DNA of 41,176 nucleotides from Gracilariopsis chorda (GCA_003194525.1 NBIV01000485.1:1-41176), one strand, 5' to 3'; numbered from the stretch's first letter, positions 19,463 through 30,318 are shown. The notes: generated by a model from the letters alone, not told the origin. A program made the numbers and translations.

Positions 19463-20809
19463 AGCTTGCAGGGTCTTGGTGGTCCTTCTACGCCAACGCA
19501 GCCAACCACTCGCGTTTTCTTTTTGGACGCTCCGGGTGGAACCGGCAAGACCTTCCTCTCCAAGGCAATTCAGGCCACGTTACGCCTTCGTGGCAAGTCC
19601 GTCCTTACAGTAGCCACGTCTGCTGTAGCAGCCATACTGCTTAAGGGCGGTCGGACGGCCCACTCCGTGTTCAGGATTCCCATCCCAGCCACCGCTGAGA
19701 GCACGTGCAACATCCCGGTCAACTCGCACTTGGCCACTCGGATGAAGAACGTCGACCTTATTATCAGGGACGAGATCGTAATGTGTCACCGCTTCTGCGT
19801 CGAAGCCGTAGACCGCACTCTCCGTGACATAACGCGCTCGCAGCTCCCCTTTGGAGGCAAGTTCGTATTGCTTTCTGGCGACTTTCGGCAGATCCTTCCC
19901 GCTGTTCGTGGCGGCTCTCGATCAGTGATCGTCAACGCATGCATCAAACGCTCAAGTCTCTTTTCTCACTTTCGCACCTTGAGATTGACTGAGAACATGC
20001 GCCTTTCTGCGCTCCGTCAAGACCCCACAGCCACACAGGAGGCACTGCAGTTTCCAAACACGCTCTTGCAGATTGGAGAGGGCAGACTGCCAGGCACTGT
20101 CCCGCCAAAGCACCCCTTCACCCTCCCAGAGTCCGTACAATGTGTGGAGTCGTTCCGCAGCATGGTCCGTACGGTGTTTCGTGGTATCGCTGAAAGGTAC
20201 ATAGATGCGGATTGGCTAACGTCAACGGTGATTATAACCGCACGAAACTATTGCCTACCAGAGCTCAACGACTATATAGGCCACATGATTCCTGGAGCGT
20301 ATCGCACGTACCTCAGTACAGACAAGGTGAGCGACGACAACGGTGCCGCGCTGCAGTACCCTGTCGAGATGCTCAACACTCTGACTGCCGGGTCGGCGCT
20401 GCCGGACCACTGCCTCAAACTCAAAAAGGGCTTTGTGGTTATGCTCCTTCGCAACTGGGATCCCGCAAACGGCCACGTCAATGGTGCCATCTATACCGTA
20501 GAAGACATGCAAAGCAACGTACTGTTCCTTCGACTCGCTTCTGGAGTGAATCGTGGCAACGCACTATGCCTGCCACGCATGCCCTGTGGACCTGGAGACG
20601 ACAACTTTCCGGTTCCCAACTTCACTCGCACCCAGTTCCCGGTACGTGTCTGTTTTGCCATCACTACCAATAAGGCACAGGGTCAGTCGTATAGTGGTCG
20701 CATCGGACTGGATTTGCATGATGGCTGTTTCACGCATGGCCAGCTGTACGTCGCCTTTTCTCGGACCACCAACCCGTCCAAACATCGTGGCCTGTCTCCC
20801 TGCCGGTAG
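19463..20809 (+). pseudogene. Pif1-like helicase domain of Helitron 2 (5'-truncated, C-terminal frameshift)
   Basis: A single open frame of about 448 codons has no ATG at its start. Counting from 19466: Walker A APGGTGKT (residues 24-29), Walker B VDLIIRDEIVM (Asp102, Glu103; the common WDE is RDE), motif III LSGDFRQILPAV (138-146), LTENMR (174-179), and FPVRVCFAITTNKAQGQSYSG (near 391-411) followed by FTHGQLYVAFSR. It would couple ATP hydrolysis to 5'-3' unwinding during rolling-circle transposition, normally as the C-terminal part of a Rep-helicase. Compared with the array copies, one extra A in GTCCAAACATC (near 20780) shifts the frame and replaces the last ~21 residues (NIVACLPAGSTSTNNVVYPE...) by a short tail. 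Apart from this and the lost 5' end the domain is intact, so it is much younger than Helitron 1. Confidence 0.85.
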
Positions 20810-20875
20810 CACCTCTACCAATAATGTAGTGTACCCCGAAGTTCTTTCGTAGACCAACTGGATAGCTTTAAGTAA

Positions 20876-20931
20876 ACGTCTTCTTTTTTCTTTCATTTTT
20901 TTCTTTTCTTCTCCCTTCTCACTCTCCAAAC
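20876..20931 (+). repeat. Conserved pyrimidine tract in the Helitron-2 3' UTR
   Basis: A ~50-nt C/T stretch (CTTCTTTTTTCTTTCATTT...CTCACTCTCC) follows the helicase stop. It recurs at the same place in every array unit and, with changes, in the diverged unit at about 32378. It lies between the gene end and the terminal hairpin. Confidence 0.7.
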
Positions 20932-21013
20932 ATACTTGCATTCTACAAACAAACTACCCAAAACACGGTACGCAAATACTCCTTTCACTCTAATGCTTCT
21001 TTCACTCCTTAAC

Positions 21014-21044
21014 GGGTGCGAAGCACGCAATGGAGCCACTTGTC
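21014..21044 (+). repeat. Helitron-2 3' terminal hairpin and junction with array unit 1
   Basis: GGGTGC-GAA-GCACGC is followed by AATGGAGCCACTTG and then directly TC at 21043-21044. In the later units the hairpin is the perfect GCGTGC-GAA-GCACGC. A GAA-capped GC hairpin about 14 nt before a CTRR-like end (here CTTG) is the Helitron 3' signature; here one arm carries a mismatch. Confidence 0.7.
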
Positions 21045-21283
21045 CCCCCCTACTAAAGACAATGTTTGTCCGTCTGTCTGTCTGTGTGTCAGCTAACGCC
21101 CACTCATTGGCTGAGAAATCGCCAAAGAGGCTGCCAAGTGGAAACCTGGCATTTTATGCGCTCCAAGAGGCATCTTGCACCGCATAATGCGACACGTTTC
21201 CACCTGGCGCCTTTTGCACGCCACAGTAGCCTAGCCGTTTCACCATAGTAGCCAACCCACTACCCTACAGTAACTAAGCCGTT

Positions 21284-21348
21284 GCAATGCAGTGCACATG
21301 ACCGTTTTAATTACTATTTTTCAACGGTCATGTGCACCAATGGCATTC
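21284..21348. repeat. Long inverted repeat (15-bp perfect stem), unit 1
   Basis: GTGCACATGACCGTT (21292-21306) pairs perfectly with 21323-21337 across a 16-nt A/T loop. Outer arms GCAATGC and GGCATT(G/C) extend the stem in most units to about 22 bp with a small bulge. A second, imperfect copy follows about 120 bp later (near 21404-21475). The pair recurs in each unit (for example from 24187, 27097, 29797, 35688 and 38596). Confidence 0.85.
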
Positions 21349-21515
21349 CACGCTACATTACATGGTTAGGCACAGAAATAAAATGGCACTACACTAAACT
21401 AAGCCGTTGCAATGCAGTGCACATGACCGTTTTAATTACTATATTTCAACAGTCATGTGCACGAATGCCATTGCACGCTAGACTATACCATGGTTAAGCA
21501 CACCAATAAAGTTGC

Positions 21516-22204
21516 ACTAAAAAAACCCGTGCCATGTCAATCACCATTGGTAAATGGCACTACAATAAAGCGTGCCATTTTAACTTCCATGGTTATGCAC
21601 ACCAATAAATTGGCACTACACTAAAGCGTGCCATGTCATTCACCATGGTTAAAACGCACTACAATAAAGTGTGCCATTTTAATTACCATGGTCATGCTCA
21701 CCAATAAACTGGCACTATACTAAAGCATGCGATTTCATTCACAATTTTTATGCACAACAATAAAGTGGCACTAAAATAAAGCGTTCCATGTCCCTCATCA
21801 TAGTTATGCACACCAGTAAAATGGCTCTACAATAAAGCACGCCATATCATACACCATGATTAAATGGCACTACAATAAAGTGTGCCATTTTAATTACCAT
21901 GGTCATGCTCACCAATAAACTGGCACTATACTAAAGCATGCGATTTCATTCACAATTTTTATGCACAACAATAAAGTGGCACTAAAATAAAGCGTTCCAT
22001 GTCCCTCACCATGGTTATGCACACCAGTAAAATGGCACTACAATAAAGCAAGCCATATCATTCATCATGATTAAATGGCACTACAATAAAGCGTGCGATT
22101 TTAATTACCATGGTCATGCTCACCAATAAACTGGCACTACATTAAAATTTGCCATGTCATTCACCATGGTTATGCACACCAATAAAATGGCACTACAATA
22201 GAGC
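21516..22204 (+). repeat. ~57-bp satellite block with ~210-bp higher-order repeat, unit 1
   Basis: Monomers follow TGGCACTACAATAAAGCGTG, CCATGTCATTCACCATGG, TTATGCACACCAATAAAA, alternating with shorter forms lacking the last part. Each holds a TGGCAC...GTGCCA inverted repeat, usually an ACCATGGT palindrome, and AATAAA once or twice. A ~211-bp group of about four monomers is present twice (GGCACTATACTAAAGCATGCG at about 21711 and 21922). Confidence 0.85.
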
Positions 22205-22731
22205 GTGCCATGTCATTCGCGCACTGAGCGCTCCCCTTTCTTTTGCTTTAGTTACTGTACAAATGAAAAATTGCTTGACATAAGTATACACGCATTTACT
22301 TCCCGGCACGTTTATAATCCTCTACAACATAGAGCATTACGCAGTGATCTCTTAACCAACGATCCACATAACTATGCTCTACACGACGATGCCAGGCGCG
22401 ACAATGGTAAGAAGGACAAGGCTATGTGTAGTGATTCGACGCGCGACGATTCTAGGGACGACGATGCTCTACAATGGTGCAGTATACGCCAAGGTTGTAC
22501 TTCCGCACGGTAGCATAGTTTAATGCATACTTCTCACATGCATTGCTGTCGTCTACGATGCTCCAAGCAACAAAGCTATGCTTGACCATGTTGTACATGA
22601 GGACTTTATGCGACATAGTGGAATGCGCGACGATTCTACTTCCGTTTACCAAGCAATGCTCTTCAGCTTCATCTTCAAACCTCAATACCATAGAAGCCAC
22701 AATACCTGAGCAGCACGCCATGTTACCCTAA
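22205..22731. other. Unique inner part of unit 1 before the minisatellite
   Basis: This stretch, repeated in every unit, is open for 102 codons (22205-22513) on the plus strand and 89 codons on the minus strand (22721-22452). Both proteins are low in complexity and look accidental. It contains scattered GACGATG/CTA motifs of the minisatellite, suggesting an older, degenerate extension of that repeat. Confidence 0.4.
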
Positions 22732-22780
22732 ATGAGGTTCTGCACAAAAATCATCGACGATGCTAGATGTCAAAATGCTG

Positions 22781-22895
22781 GACGCGACGATCCTAAGCGC
22801 GACGATGCTAGGCGTGACGATGCTAAGCGCGACGATGCTAGGCGCCATGATACCAGGCGCGATGATTCGAAGAGCAATGATGCTATATGTCAGTG
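22781..22895 (+). repeat. 15-bp minisatellite GACGATGCTARGCGC, unit 1
   Basis: About seven 15-bp units (GACGATGCTAGGCGT, GACGATGCTAAGCGC and similar) decay towards the 3' side. The period is a multiple of 3, so a 153-codon frame (22732-23193) reads through as repeated RDDARRDDAK. This is a by-product of the repeat rather than evidence of a gene. Confidence 0.8.
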
Positions 22896-23185
22896 TACAG
22901 ATTTATGCTCAAATGTCGATGCAATAGAAGCCACTATACCTTCTCACACGCGCCAGCAGTGGCTATCTGATGCTCTGATGACTTCAAGGTATATTACAGG
23001 CGGCATGGCTACTCTGTTCAATAATGCTATGGACGAAAACGCTACGAAGGACTATGCTCTGCACGATGGTGGCACTTTCCTTCCAAATGTTGAGATATAC
23101 AGATTTCATCTACGTGCCAGAAGCGTAGCGTGGCATAGCAGTCTCTGCAGAATGCGCGCAAAGCCGGTGGGACAGTCTGCACGCG

Positions 23186-23389
23186 GGGCGTGAAACGCCC
23201 GATCTCATCTACACGCCAGACGCGTAGTGTGACATAGCAGCCTCTGCAGACTGCGTGCCGAGGCGGTGGGGCAGTCTGCACGCGGGGCATGAAATGCCCT
23301 CGTGCAAAGCATGCCATTGCCATACCAGCATCTAAGAACTGCATGCGGCGGCGGTGTGGTGTTCCACGCGGGCGTGAAACGCCCGCGTG
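23186..23389. repeat. Three GAA-capped GC hairpins, unit 1
   Basis: GGGCGT-GAA-ACGCCC lies at 23186-23200. GGGCAT-GAA-ATGCCC with outer GCACG/CGTGC arms lies at 23278-23305. A perfect 11-bp stem CACGCGGGCGT-GAA-ACGCCCGCGTG lies at 23365-23389. They are spaced about 99 and 86 bp apart and use the same GAA cap as the element's 3' end hairpin. Confidence 0.85.
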
Positions 23390-23709
23390 CAGAGCACGTA
23401 ATACCATTGCCTTCGATCATGCGTTGCATGACGGAGCTGAGAGCGCACTTTCTATGCACACACAATTTCATTTACTTGGTAAATCAGACCCAGTTCCCAG
23501 TACGTGTCTGTTTTGCCATCACTACCAAGAAGGCACAGGGTCAGTCGTATAGTGGTCGCATCGGACTGGATTTGCGTGATGGCTGTTTCACGCATGGCCA
23601 GCTGTACGTCACCTGTTCTCGGACCACCAACCCGTCCAACATCGTGGCCTGTCTCCCTGCCGGTAGCACCTCTACCAATAATGTAGTGTACCCCGAAGTT
23701 CTTTCGTAG
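23302..23709 (+). pseudogene. Helicase tail with chimeric upstream frame, unit 1
   Basis: The last ~75 codons of the Helitron-2 helicase (from TQFPVRVCFAI, nucleotide 23488) are joined to unrelated upstream sequence that happens to stay open, giving a 135-codon frame. It keeps FTHGQLYV and the C-terminus NIVACLPAG...YPEVLS. The motif TTNKAQGQ has become TTKKAQGQ, and FSR is CSR. No ATPase core is present, so no helicase activity is possible. Confidence 0.7.
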
Positions 23710-24409
23710 ACCAACTTGATAGCTTTAAGTAAACGTCTTCTTTTTTCTTTCATTTTTTTCTTTTCTTCTCCCTTCTCACTCTCCAAACATACTTGCATTC
23801 TACAAACAAACTACCCAAAACACGGTACGCAAATACTCCTTTCACTCTAATGCTTCTTTCACTCCTTAACGCGTGCGAAGCACGCAATGGAGCCACTTGT
23901 CCCCCCTTACTAAAGACAATGTTTGTCCGTCTGTCTGACTGTGCGTCAGCTAACGCCCACTCATTGGCTGAGAAATCGCCAAAGAGGCTGCCAAGTGGAA
24001 ACCTGGCATTTTATGCGCTCCAAGAGGCATCTTGCACCGCATAATGCGACACGTTTCCACCTGGCGCCTTTTGCACGCCAGCTTGCACCGCATAATGCGA
24101 CACATTTCCACCTGGCGCCTTTTGCACGCCACAGTAGCCTAGCCGTTTCACCATAGTAGCCAACCCACTACCCTACAGTAACTAAGCCGTTGCAATGCAG
24201 TGCACATGACCGTTTTAACTACTATTTTTCAACGTTCATGTGCACCAATGGCATTGCACGCTACACTACATGGTTAGGCACACCAAGAAAATGGCACTAC
24301 ACTAAACTAAGCCGTTGCAATGCAGTGCACATGACCGTTTTAATTACTATATTTCAACAGTCATGTGCACGAATGCCATTGCACGCTAGACTACACCATG
24401 GTTATGCAC

Positions 24410-25110
24410 ACCAATAAAGTTGCACTAAAAAAAACCCGTTCCATGTCAATCACCATGGGTAAATCGCACTACAATAAAGCGTGCCATTTTAACTTCCATG
24501 GTTATGCACACCAATAAATTGGCACTACACTAAAGCGTGCCATGTCATTCACCATGGTTTAAACGCACTACAATAAAGTGTGCCATTTTAATTACCATGG
24601 TCATGCTCACCAATAAACTGGCACTATACTAAACCATGCGATTTCATTCACAAGTTTTATGCACAAAAATAAAGTGGCACTAAAATAAAGCGTTCCATGT
24701 CCCTCACCATGGTTATGCACACCAGTAAAATGGCACTACAATAAAGCAAGCCATATCATTCACCATGCTTAAATAGCACTACAGTAAAGCGTGCGATTTT
24801 AATTACCATGGTCATGCTCACCAATAAACTGGCACTATACTAAAGCATGCGATTTCATTCACAATTTTTATGCACAACAATAAAGTGGCACTAAAATAAA
24901 GCGTTCCATGTCCCTCACCATGGTTATGCACACCAGTAAAATGGCACTACAATAAAGCAAGCCATATCATTCACCATGATTAAATGGCACTACAATAAAG
25001 CGTGCGATTTTAATTACCATGGTCATGCTCACCAATAAACTGGCACTACACTAAAATTTGCCATGTCATTCACCATGGTTATGCACACCAATAAAATGGC
25101 ACTACACTAG
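24410..25110 (+). repeat. ~57-bp satellite block, unit 2
   Basis: Same monomers as in unit 1, with two copies of the ~210-bp higher-order repeat (starting near 24619 and 24830). The first copy carries CTAAACCATGCG where the others have CTAAAGCATGCG. Confidence 0.85.
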
Positions 25111-26209
25111 AGCGTGCCATGTCATTCGCGCACTGAGCGCTCCCCTTTCTTTTGCTTTAGTTACTGTACAAATGAAACATTGCTTGACATAAGTACACAC
25201 GCATTTACTTGACGGCACGTCTATAATCCTCTACAACATAGAGCATTACGCAGTGATCTCTTAACCAACGATCCACATAACTATGCTCTACACGACGATG
25301 CCAGGCGCGACAATGGTAAGAAGGACAAGGCTATGTGTAGTGATTCGACGCGCGACGATTCTAGGGACGACGATGCTCTACAATGGTGCAGTATACGCCA
25401 AGGTTGTACTTCCGCACGGTAGCATAGTTTAATGCATACTTCTCACATGCATTGCTGTCGTCTACGATGCTCCAAGAAACAAAGCTATGCTTGACCATGT
25501 TGTACATGAGGACTGTATGCGACATAGTGGAATGTGCGACGACTCTACTTCCTTTTACCAAGCAATGCTCTTCAGCTTCATCTTCAAAGCTCAATACCAT
25601 AGAAGCCACAATACCTGAGCAGCACGCCATGTTACCCTAAATGAGGTTCTGCACAAAAATCATCGACGATGCTAGATGTCAAAATGCTGGACGCGACGAT
25701 CCTAAGCGCGACGATGCTAGGAGTGACGATGCTAAGCGCGACGATGCTAGGCGCCATGATACCAGGCGCGATGATTCGAAGAGCAATGATGCTATATGTC
25801 AGTGTACAGACTTATGCTCAAATGTCGATGCAATAGAAGCCACTATACCTTCTCACACGCGCCAGCAGTGGCTATCTGATGATCTGATGACTTCAAGGTA
25901 TATTACAGGAGGCATGGCTACTCTGTTCAATAATGCTATGGACGAAAACGCTACGAAGGACTATGCTCTGCACGATGGTGGCACTTTCCTTCCAAATGTT
26001 GAGATATACAGATTTCATCTACGTGCCAGAAGCGTAGCGTTGCATAGCAGTCTCTGCAGAATGCGGCCCAGGCGGTGGGACAGTCTGCACGCGGGGCGTG
26101 AAACGCCCGATCTCATCTACACGCCAGACGCGTAGTGTGACATAGCAGCCTCTGCAGACTGCGTGCGGAAGCGGTGGGGCAGTCTGCACGCGGGGCATGA
26201 AATGCCCTC

Positions 26210-26617
26210 GTGCAAAGCATGCCATTGCCATACCAGCATCTAAGAACTGCATGCGGCGGCGGTGTGGTGTTCCACGTGGGCGTGAAACGCCCGCGTGCAA
26301 AGCACGTAATACCATTGCCTTCGATCATGCGTTGCATGACGGAGCTGAGAGCGCACTTTCTATGCACACACAATTTCATTTACTTGGTAAATCAGACCCA
26401 GTTCCCAGTACGTGTCTGTTTTGCCATCACTACCAAGAAAACACAGGGTCAGTCGTATAGTGGTCGCATCGGACTGGATTTGCGTGATGGCTGTTTCACG
26501 CATGGCCAGCTGTACGTCACCTTTTCTCGGACCACCAACCCGTCCAACATCGTGGCCTGTCTCCCTGCCGGTAGCACCTCTACCAATAATGTAGTGTACC
26601 CCGAAGTTCGTTCGTAG
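26210..26617 (+). pseudogene. Helicase tail with chimeric upstream frame, unit 2
   Basis: 135-codon frame with helicase homology from 26396. TTNKAQGQ has become TTKKTQGQ, and the end reads YPEVRS. HGQLYVTFSR is retained. It is a non-functional fragment. Confidence 0.7.
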
Positions 26618-27319
26618 ACCAACTTGATAGCTTTAAGTAAACGTCTTCTTTTTTCTTTCATTTTTTTCTTTTCTTCTCCCTTCTCACTCTCCAAACATAC
26701 TTGCATTCTACAAACAAACTACCCAAAACACGGTACCCAAATACTCCTTTCACTCTAATGCTTCTTTCACTCCTTAACGCGTGCGAAGCACGCAATGGAG
26801 CCACTTGTCCCCCCTTACTAAAGACAATGTTTGTCCGTCTGTCTGACTGTGCGTCAGCTAACGCCCACTCATTGGCTGAGAAATCGCCAAAGAGGCTGCC
26901 AAGTGGAAACCTGGCATTTTATGCGCTCCAAGAGGCATCTTGCAACGCATAATGCGACACGTTTCCACCTGGCGCCTTTTGCACGCCAGCTTGCACCGCA
27001 TAATGCGACACGTTTCCACCTGGCGCCTTTTGCACGCCACAGTAGCCTAGCCGTTTCACCATAGTAGCCAACCCACTACCCTACAGTAACTAAGCCGTTG
27101 CAATGCAGTGCACATGACCGTTTTAATTACTATTTTTCAACGGTCATGTGCACCAATGGCATTGCACGCTACACTACATGGTTAGGCACACCAATAAAAT
27201 GGCACTACACTAAACTAAGCCGTTGCAATGCAGTGCACATGACCGTTTTAATTACTATATTTCAACAGTCATGTGCACGAATGCCATTGCACGCTAGACT
27301 ACACCATGGTTATGCACAC

Positions 27320-27810
27320 CAATAAAGTTGCACTAAAAAAACTCGTGCCATGTCAATCACCATGGGTAAATGGCACTACAATAAAGCGTGCCATTTTAAC
27401 TTCCATGGTTATGCACACCAATAAATTGGCACTACACTAAAGCGTGCCATGTCATTCACCATGGTTTAAAACGCACTACAATAAAGTGTGCCATTTTAAT
27501 TACCATGGTCATGCTCACCAATAAACTGGCACTATACTAAAGCATGCGATTTCATTCACAATTTTTATGCACAACAATAAAGTGGCACTAAAATAAAGCG
27601 TTCCATGTCCCTCACCATGGTTATGCACACCAGTAAAATGGCACTACAATAAAGCAAGCCATATCATTCACCATGATTAAATGGCACTACAATAAAGCGT
27701 GCGATTTTAATTACCATGGTCATGCTCACCAATAAACTGGCACTACACTAAAATGTGCCATGTCATTCACCATGGTTATGCACACCAATAAAATGGCACT
27801 ACAATAGAGC
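27320..27810 (+). repeat. ~57-bp satellite block, unit 3
   Basis: Shortest satellite of the array, with one ~210-bp higher-order repeat (GGCACTATACTAAAGCATGCG only once, near 27528). Confidence 0.85.
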
Positions 27811-28907
27811 GTGCCATGTCATTCGCGCACTGAGCGCTCCCCTTTCTTTTGCTTTGGTTACTGTACAAATGAAACATTGCTTGACATAAGTATACACGCA
27901 TTTACTTCCCGGCACGTTTATAATCCTCTACAACATAGAGCATTACGCAGTGATCTCTTAACCAACGATCCACATAACTATGCTCTACACGACGATGCCA
28001 GGCGCGACAATGGTAAGAAGGACAAGGCTATGTGTAGTGATTCGACGCGCGACGATTCTAGGGACGACGATGCTCTACAATGGTGCAGTATACGCCAAGG
28101 TTGTACTTCCGCACGGTAGCATAGTTTAATGCATACTTCTCACATGCATTGCTGTCGTCTACGATGCTCCAAGCAACAAAGCTATGCTTGACCATGTTGT
28201 ACATGAGGACTTTATGCGACATAGTGGAATGCGCGACGATTCTACTTCCGTTTACCAAGCAATGCTCTTCAGCTTCATCTTCAAACCTCAATACCATAGA
28301 AGCCACAATACCTGAGCAGCACGCCATGTTACCCTAAATGAGGTTCTGCACAAAAATCATCGACGATGCTAGATGTCAAAATGCTGGACGCGACGATCCT
28401 AAGCGCGACGATGCTAGGCGTGACGATGCTAAGCGCGACGATGCTAGGCGCCATGATACCAGGCGCGATGATTCGAAGAGCAATGATGCTATATGTCAGT
28501 GTACAGATTTATGCTCAAATGTCGATGCAATAGAAGCCACTATACCTTCTCACACGCGCCAGCAGTGGCTATCTGATGCTCTGATGACTTCAAGGTATAT
28601 TACAGGCGGCATGGCTACTCTGTTCAATAATGCTATGGACGAAAACGCTACGAAGGACTATGCTCTGCACGATGGTGGCACTTTCCTTCCAAATGTTGAG
28701 ATATACAGATTTCATCTACGTGCCAGAAGCGTAGCGTGGCATAGCAGTCTCTGCAGAATGCGCGCAAAGCCGGTGGGACAGTCTGCACGCGGGGCGTGAA
28801 ACGCCCGATCTCATCTACACGCCAGACGCGTAGTGTGACATAGCAGCCTCTGCAGACTGCGTGCCGAGGCGGTGGGGCAGTCTGCACGCGGGGCATGAAA
28901 TGCCCTC

Positions 28908-29315
28908 GTGCAAAGCATGCCATTGCCATACCAGCATCTAAGAACTGCATGCGGCGGCGGTGTGGTGTTCCACGTGGGCGTGAAACGCCCGCGTGCAAAG
29001 CACGTAATACCATTGCCTTCGATCATGCGTTGCATGACGGAGCTGAGAGCGCACTTTCTATGCACACACAATTTCATTTACTTGGTAAATCAGACCCAGT
29101 TCCCAGTACGTGTCTGTTTTGCCATCACTACCAAGAAGGCACAGGGTCAGTCGTATAGTGGTCGCATCGGACTGGATTTGCGTGATGGCTGTTTCACGCA
29201 TGGCCAGCTGTACGTCACCTTTTCTCGGACCACCAACCCGTCCAACATCGTGGCCTGTCTCCCTGCCGGTAGCACCTCTACCAATAATGTAGTGTACCCC
29301 GAAGTTCTTTCGTAG
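28908..29315 (+). pseudogene. Helicase tail with chimeric upstream frame, unit 3
   Basis: 135-codon frame with helicase homology from 29094, TTKKAQGQ, HGQLYVTFSR and intact YPEVLS end. The Asn-to-Lys change in TTNKAQGQ is shared with units 1, 2 and 5-7, so it predates amplification of these copies. Confidence 0.7.
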
Positions 29316-30009
29316 ACCAACTTGATAGCTTTAAGTAAACGTCTTCTTTTTTCTTTCATTTTTTTCTTTTCTTCTCCCTTCTCACTCTCCAAACATACTT
29401 GCATTCTACAAACAAACTACCCAAAACACGGTACCCAAATACTCCTTTCACTCTAATGCTTCTTTCACTCCTTAACGCGTGCGAAGCACGCAATGGAGCC
29501 ACTTGTCCCCCCTTACTAAAGACAATGTTTGTCCGTCTGTCTGACTGTGCGTCAGCTAACGCCCACTCATTGGCTGAGAAATCGCCAAAGAGGCTGCCAA
29601 GTGGAAACCTGGCATTTTATGCGCTCCAAGAGGCATCTTGCACCGCATAATGCGACACGTTTCCACCTGGCGCCTTTTGCACGCCAGCTTGCACCGCATA
29701 ATGCGACACATTTCCACCTGGCGCCTTTTGCACGCCACAGTAGCCTAGCCGTTTCACCATAGTAGCCAACCCACTACCCTACAGTAACTAAGCCGTTGCA
29801 ATGCAGTGCACATGACCGTTTTAATTACTATTTTTCAACGTTCATGTGCACCAATGGCATTGCACGCTACACTACATGGTTAGGCACACCAATAAAATGG
29901 CACTACACTAAACTAAGCCGTTGCAATGCAGTGCACATGACCGTTTTAATTACTATATTTCAACAGTCATGTGCACGAATGCCATTGCACGCTAGACTAC
30001 ACCATGGTT

Positions 30010-30318
30010 ATGCACACCAATAAAGTTGCACTAAAAAAACCCGTGCCATGTCAATCACCATGGGTAAATCGCACTACAATAAAGCGTGCCATTTTAACTT
30101 CCATGGTTATGCACACCAATAAATTGGCACTACACTAAAGCGTGCCATGTCATTCACCATGGTTTAAACGCACTACAATAAAGTGTGCCATTTTAATTAC
30201 CATGGTCATGCTCACCAATAAACTGGCACTATACTAAAGCATGCGATTTCATTCACAATTTTTATGCACAACAATAAAGTGGCACTAAAATAAAGCGTTC
30301 ATGTTCATCATTTATGCA

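Larger units (their letters stand above)
19463..21042 (+). mobile_element. Helitron 2, 3' half (5'-truncated), founder-like copy of the array
   Basis: Sequence homologous to Helitrons begins abruptly after Copia DNA near 19460, inside the helicase gene, so Rep and the 5' end are missing. It runs through the helicase and a conserved pyrimidine-rich 3' UTR to a terminal hairpin (21014-21028) and ACTTG at 21038-21042. The first array unit starts at the next base. From 20630 on it matches every array unit closely. Confidence 0.8.
21043..23899 (+). mobile_element. Array unit 1: internally deleted Helitron (2857 bp)
   Basis: The 5' end TCCCCCCCTACTAAAGAC is followed by AATGTTTGTCCGTCTGTCTG. Next come one 51-bp CCGCATAATGCGACACG repeat, two long hairpins (from 21284), the ~57-bp satellite, the 15-bp minisatellite, three GAA-capped hairpins (23186-23389), the helicase tail from 23488, the pyrimidine tract and the 3' hairpin 23871-23885. 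It is 51 bp shorter than the 2908-bp units because it lacks one 51-bp repeat. Confidence 0.75.
23900..26807 (+). mobile_element. Array unit 2: internally deleted Helitron (2908 bp)
   Basis: It begins TCCCCCCTTACTAAAGAC. It has two 51-bp repeats (24031 and 24082), long hairpins from 24187, the satellite, the minisatellite from about 25690, GAA hairpins near 26093-26300, the helicase tail from 26396, and the 3' hairpin 26779-26793. Small differences near 26060 (GCGGCCCAGGCGGTGG) change the inner frame relative to unit 1. Confidence 0.75.
26808..29505 (+). mobile_element. Array unit 3: internally deleted Helitron (2698 bp)
   Basis: Organised as unit 2 but 210 bp shorter, because its satellite contains only one higher-order repeat. 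The long hairpins start near 27097, the helicase tail at 29094, and the 3' hairpin is 29477-29491. Its inner 153-codon frame (28338-28799) encodes the same protein as that of unit 1 (22732-23193), although unit 2 in between differs. Confidence 0.75.

Noticed and set aside
21516..22204. CRISPR-like array of ~57-bp repeats
   Set aside because: The repeats are directly adjacent with no unique spacers, vary in length, and lie within eukaryotic transposon DNA without cas genes.
22205..23193. Open frames of 102, 89, 153 and 121 codons in every array unit as genes
   Set aside because: They are frame by-products of 15-bp and other repeats, low in complexity, overlap on both strands and match no protein family I know.
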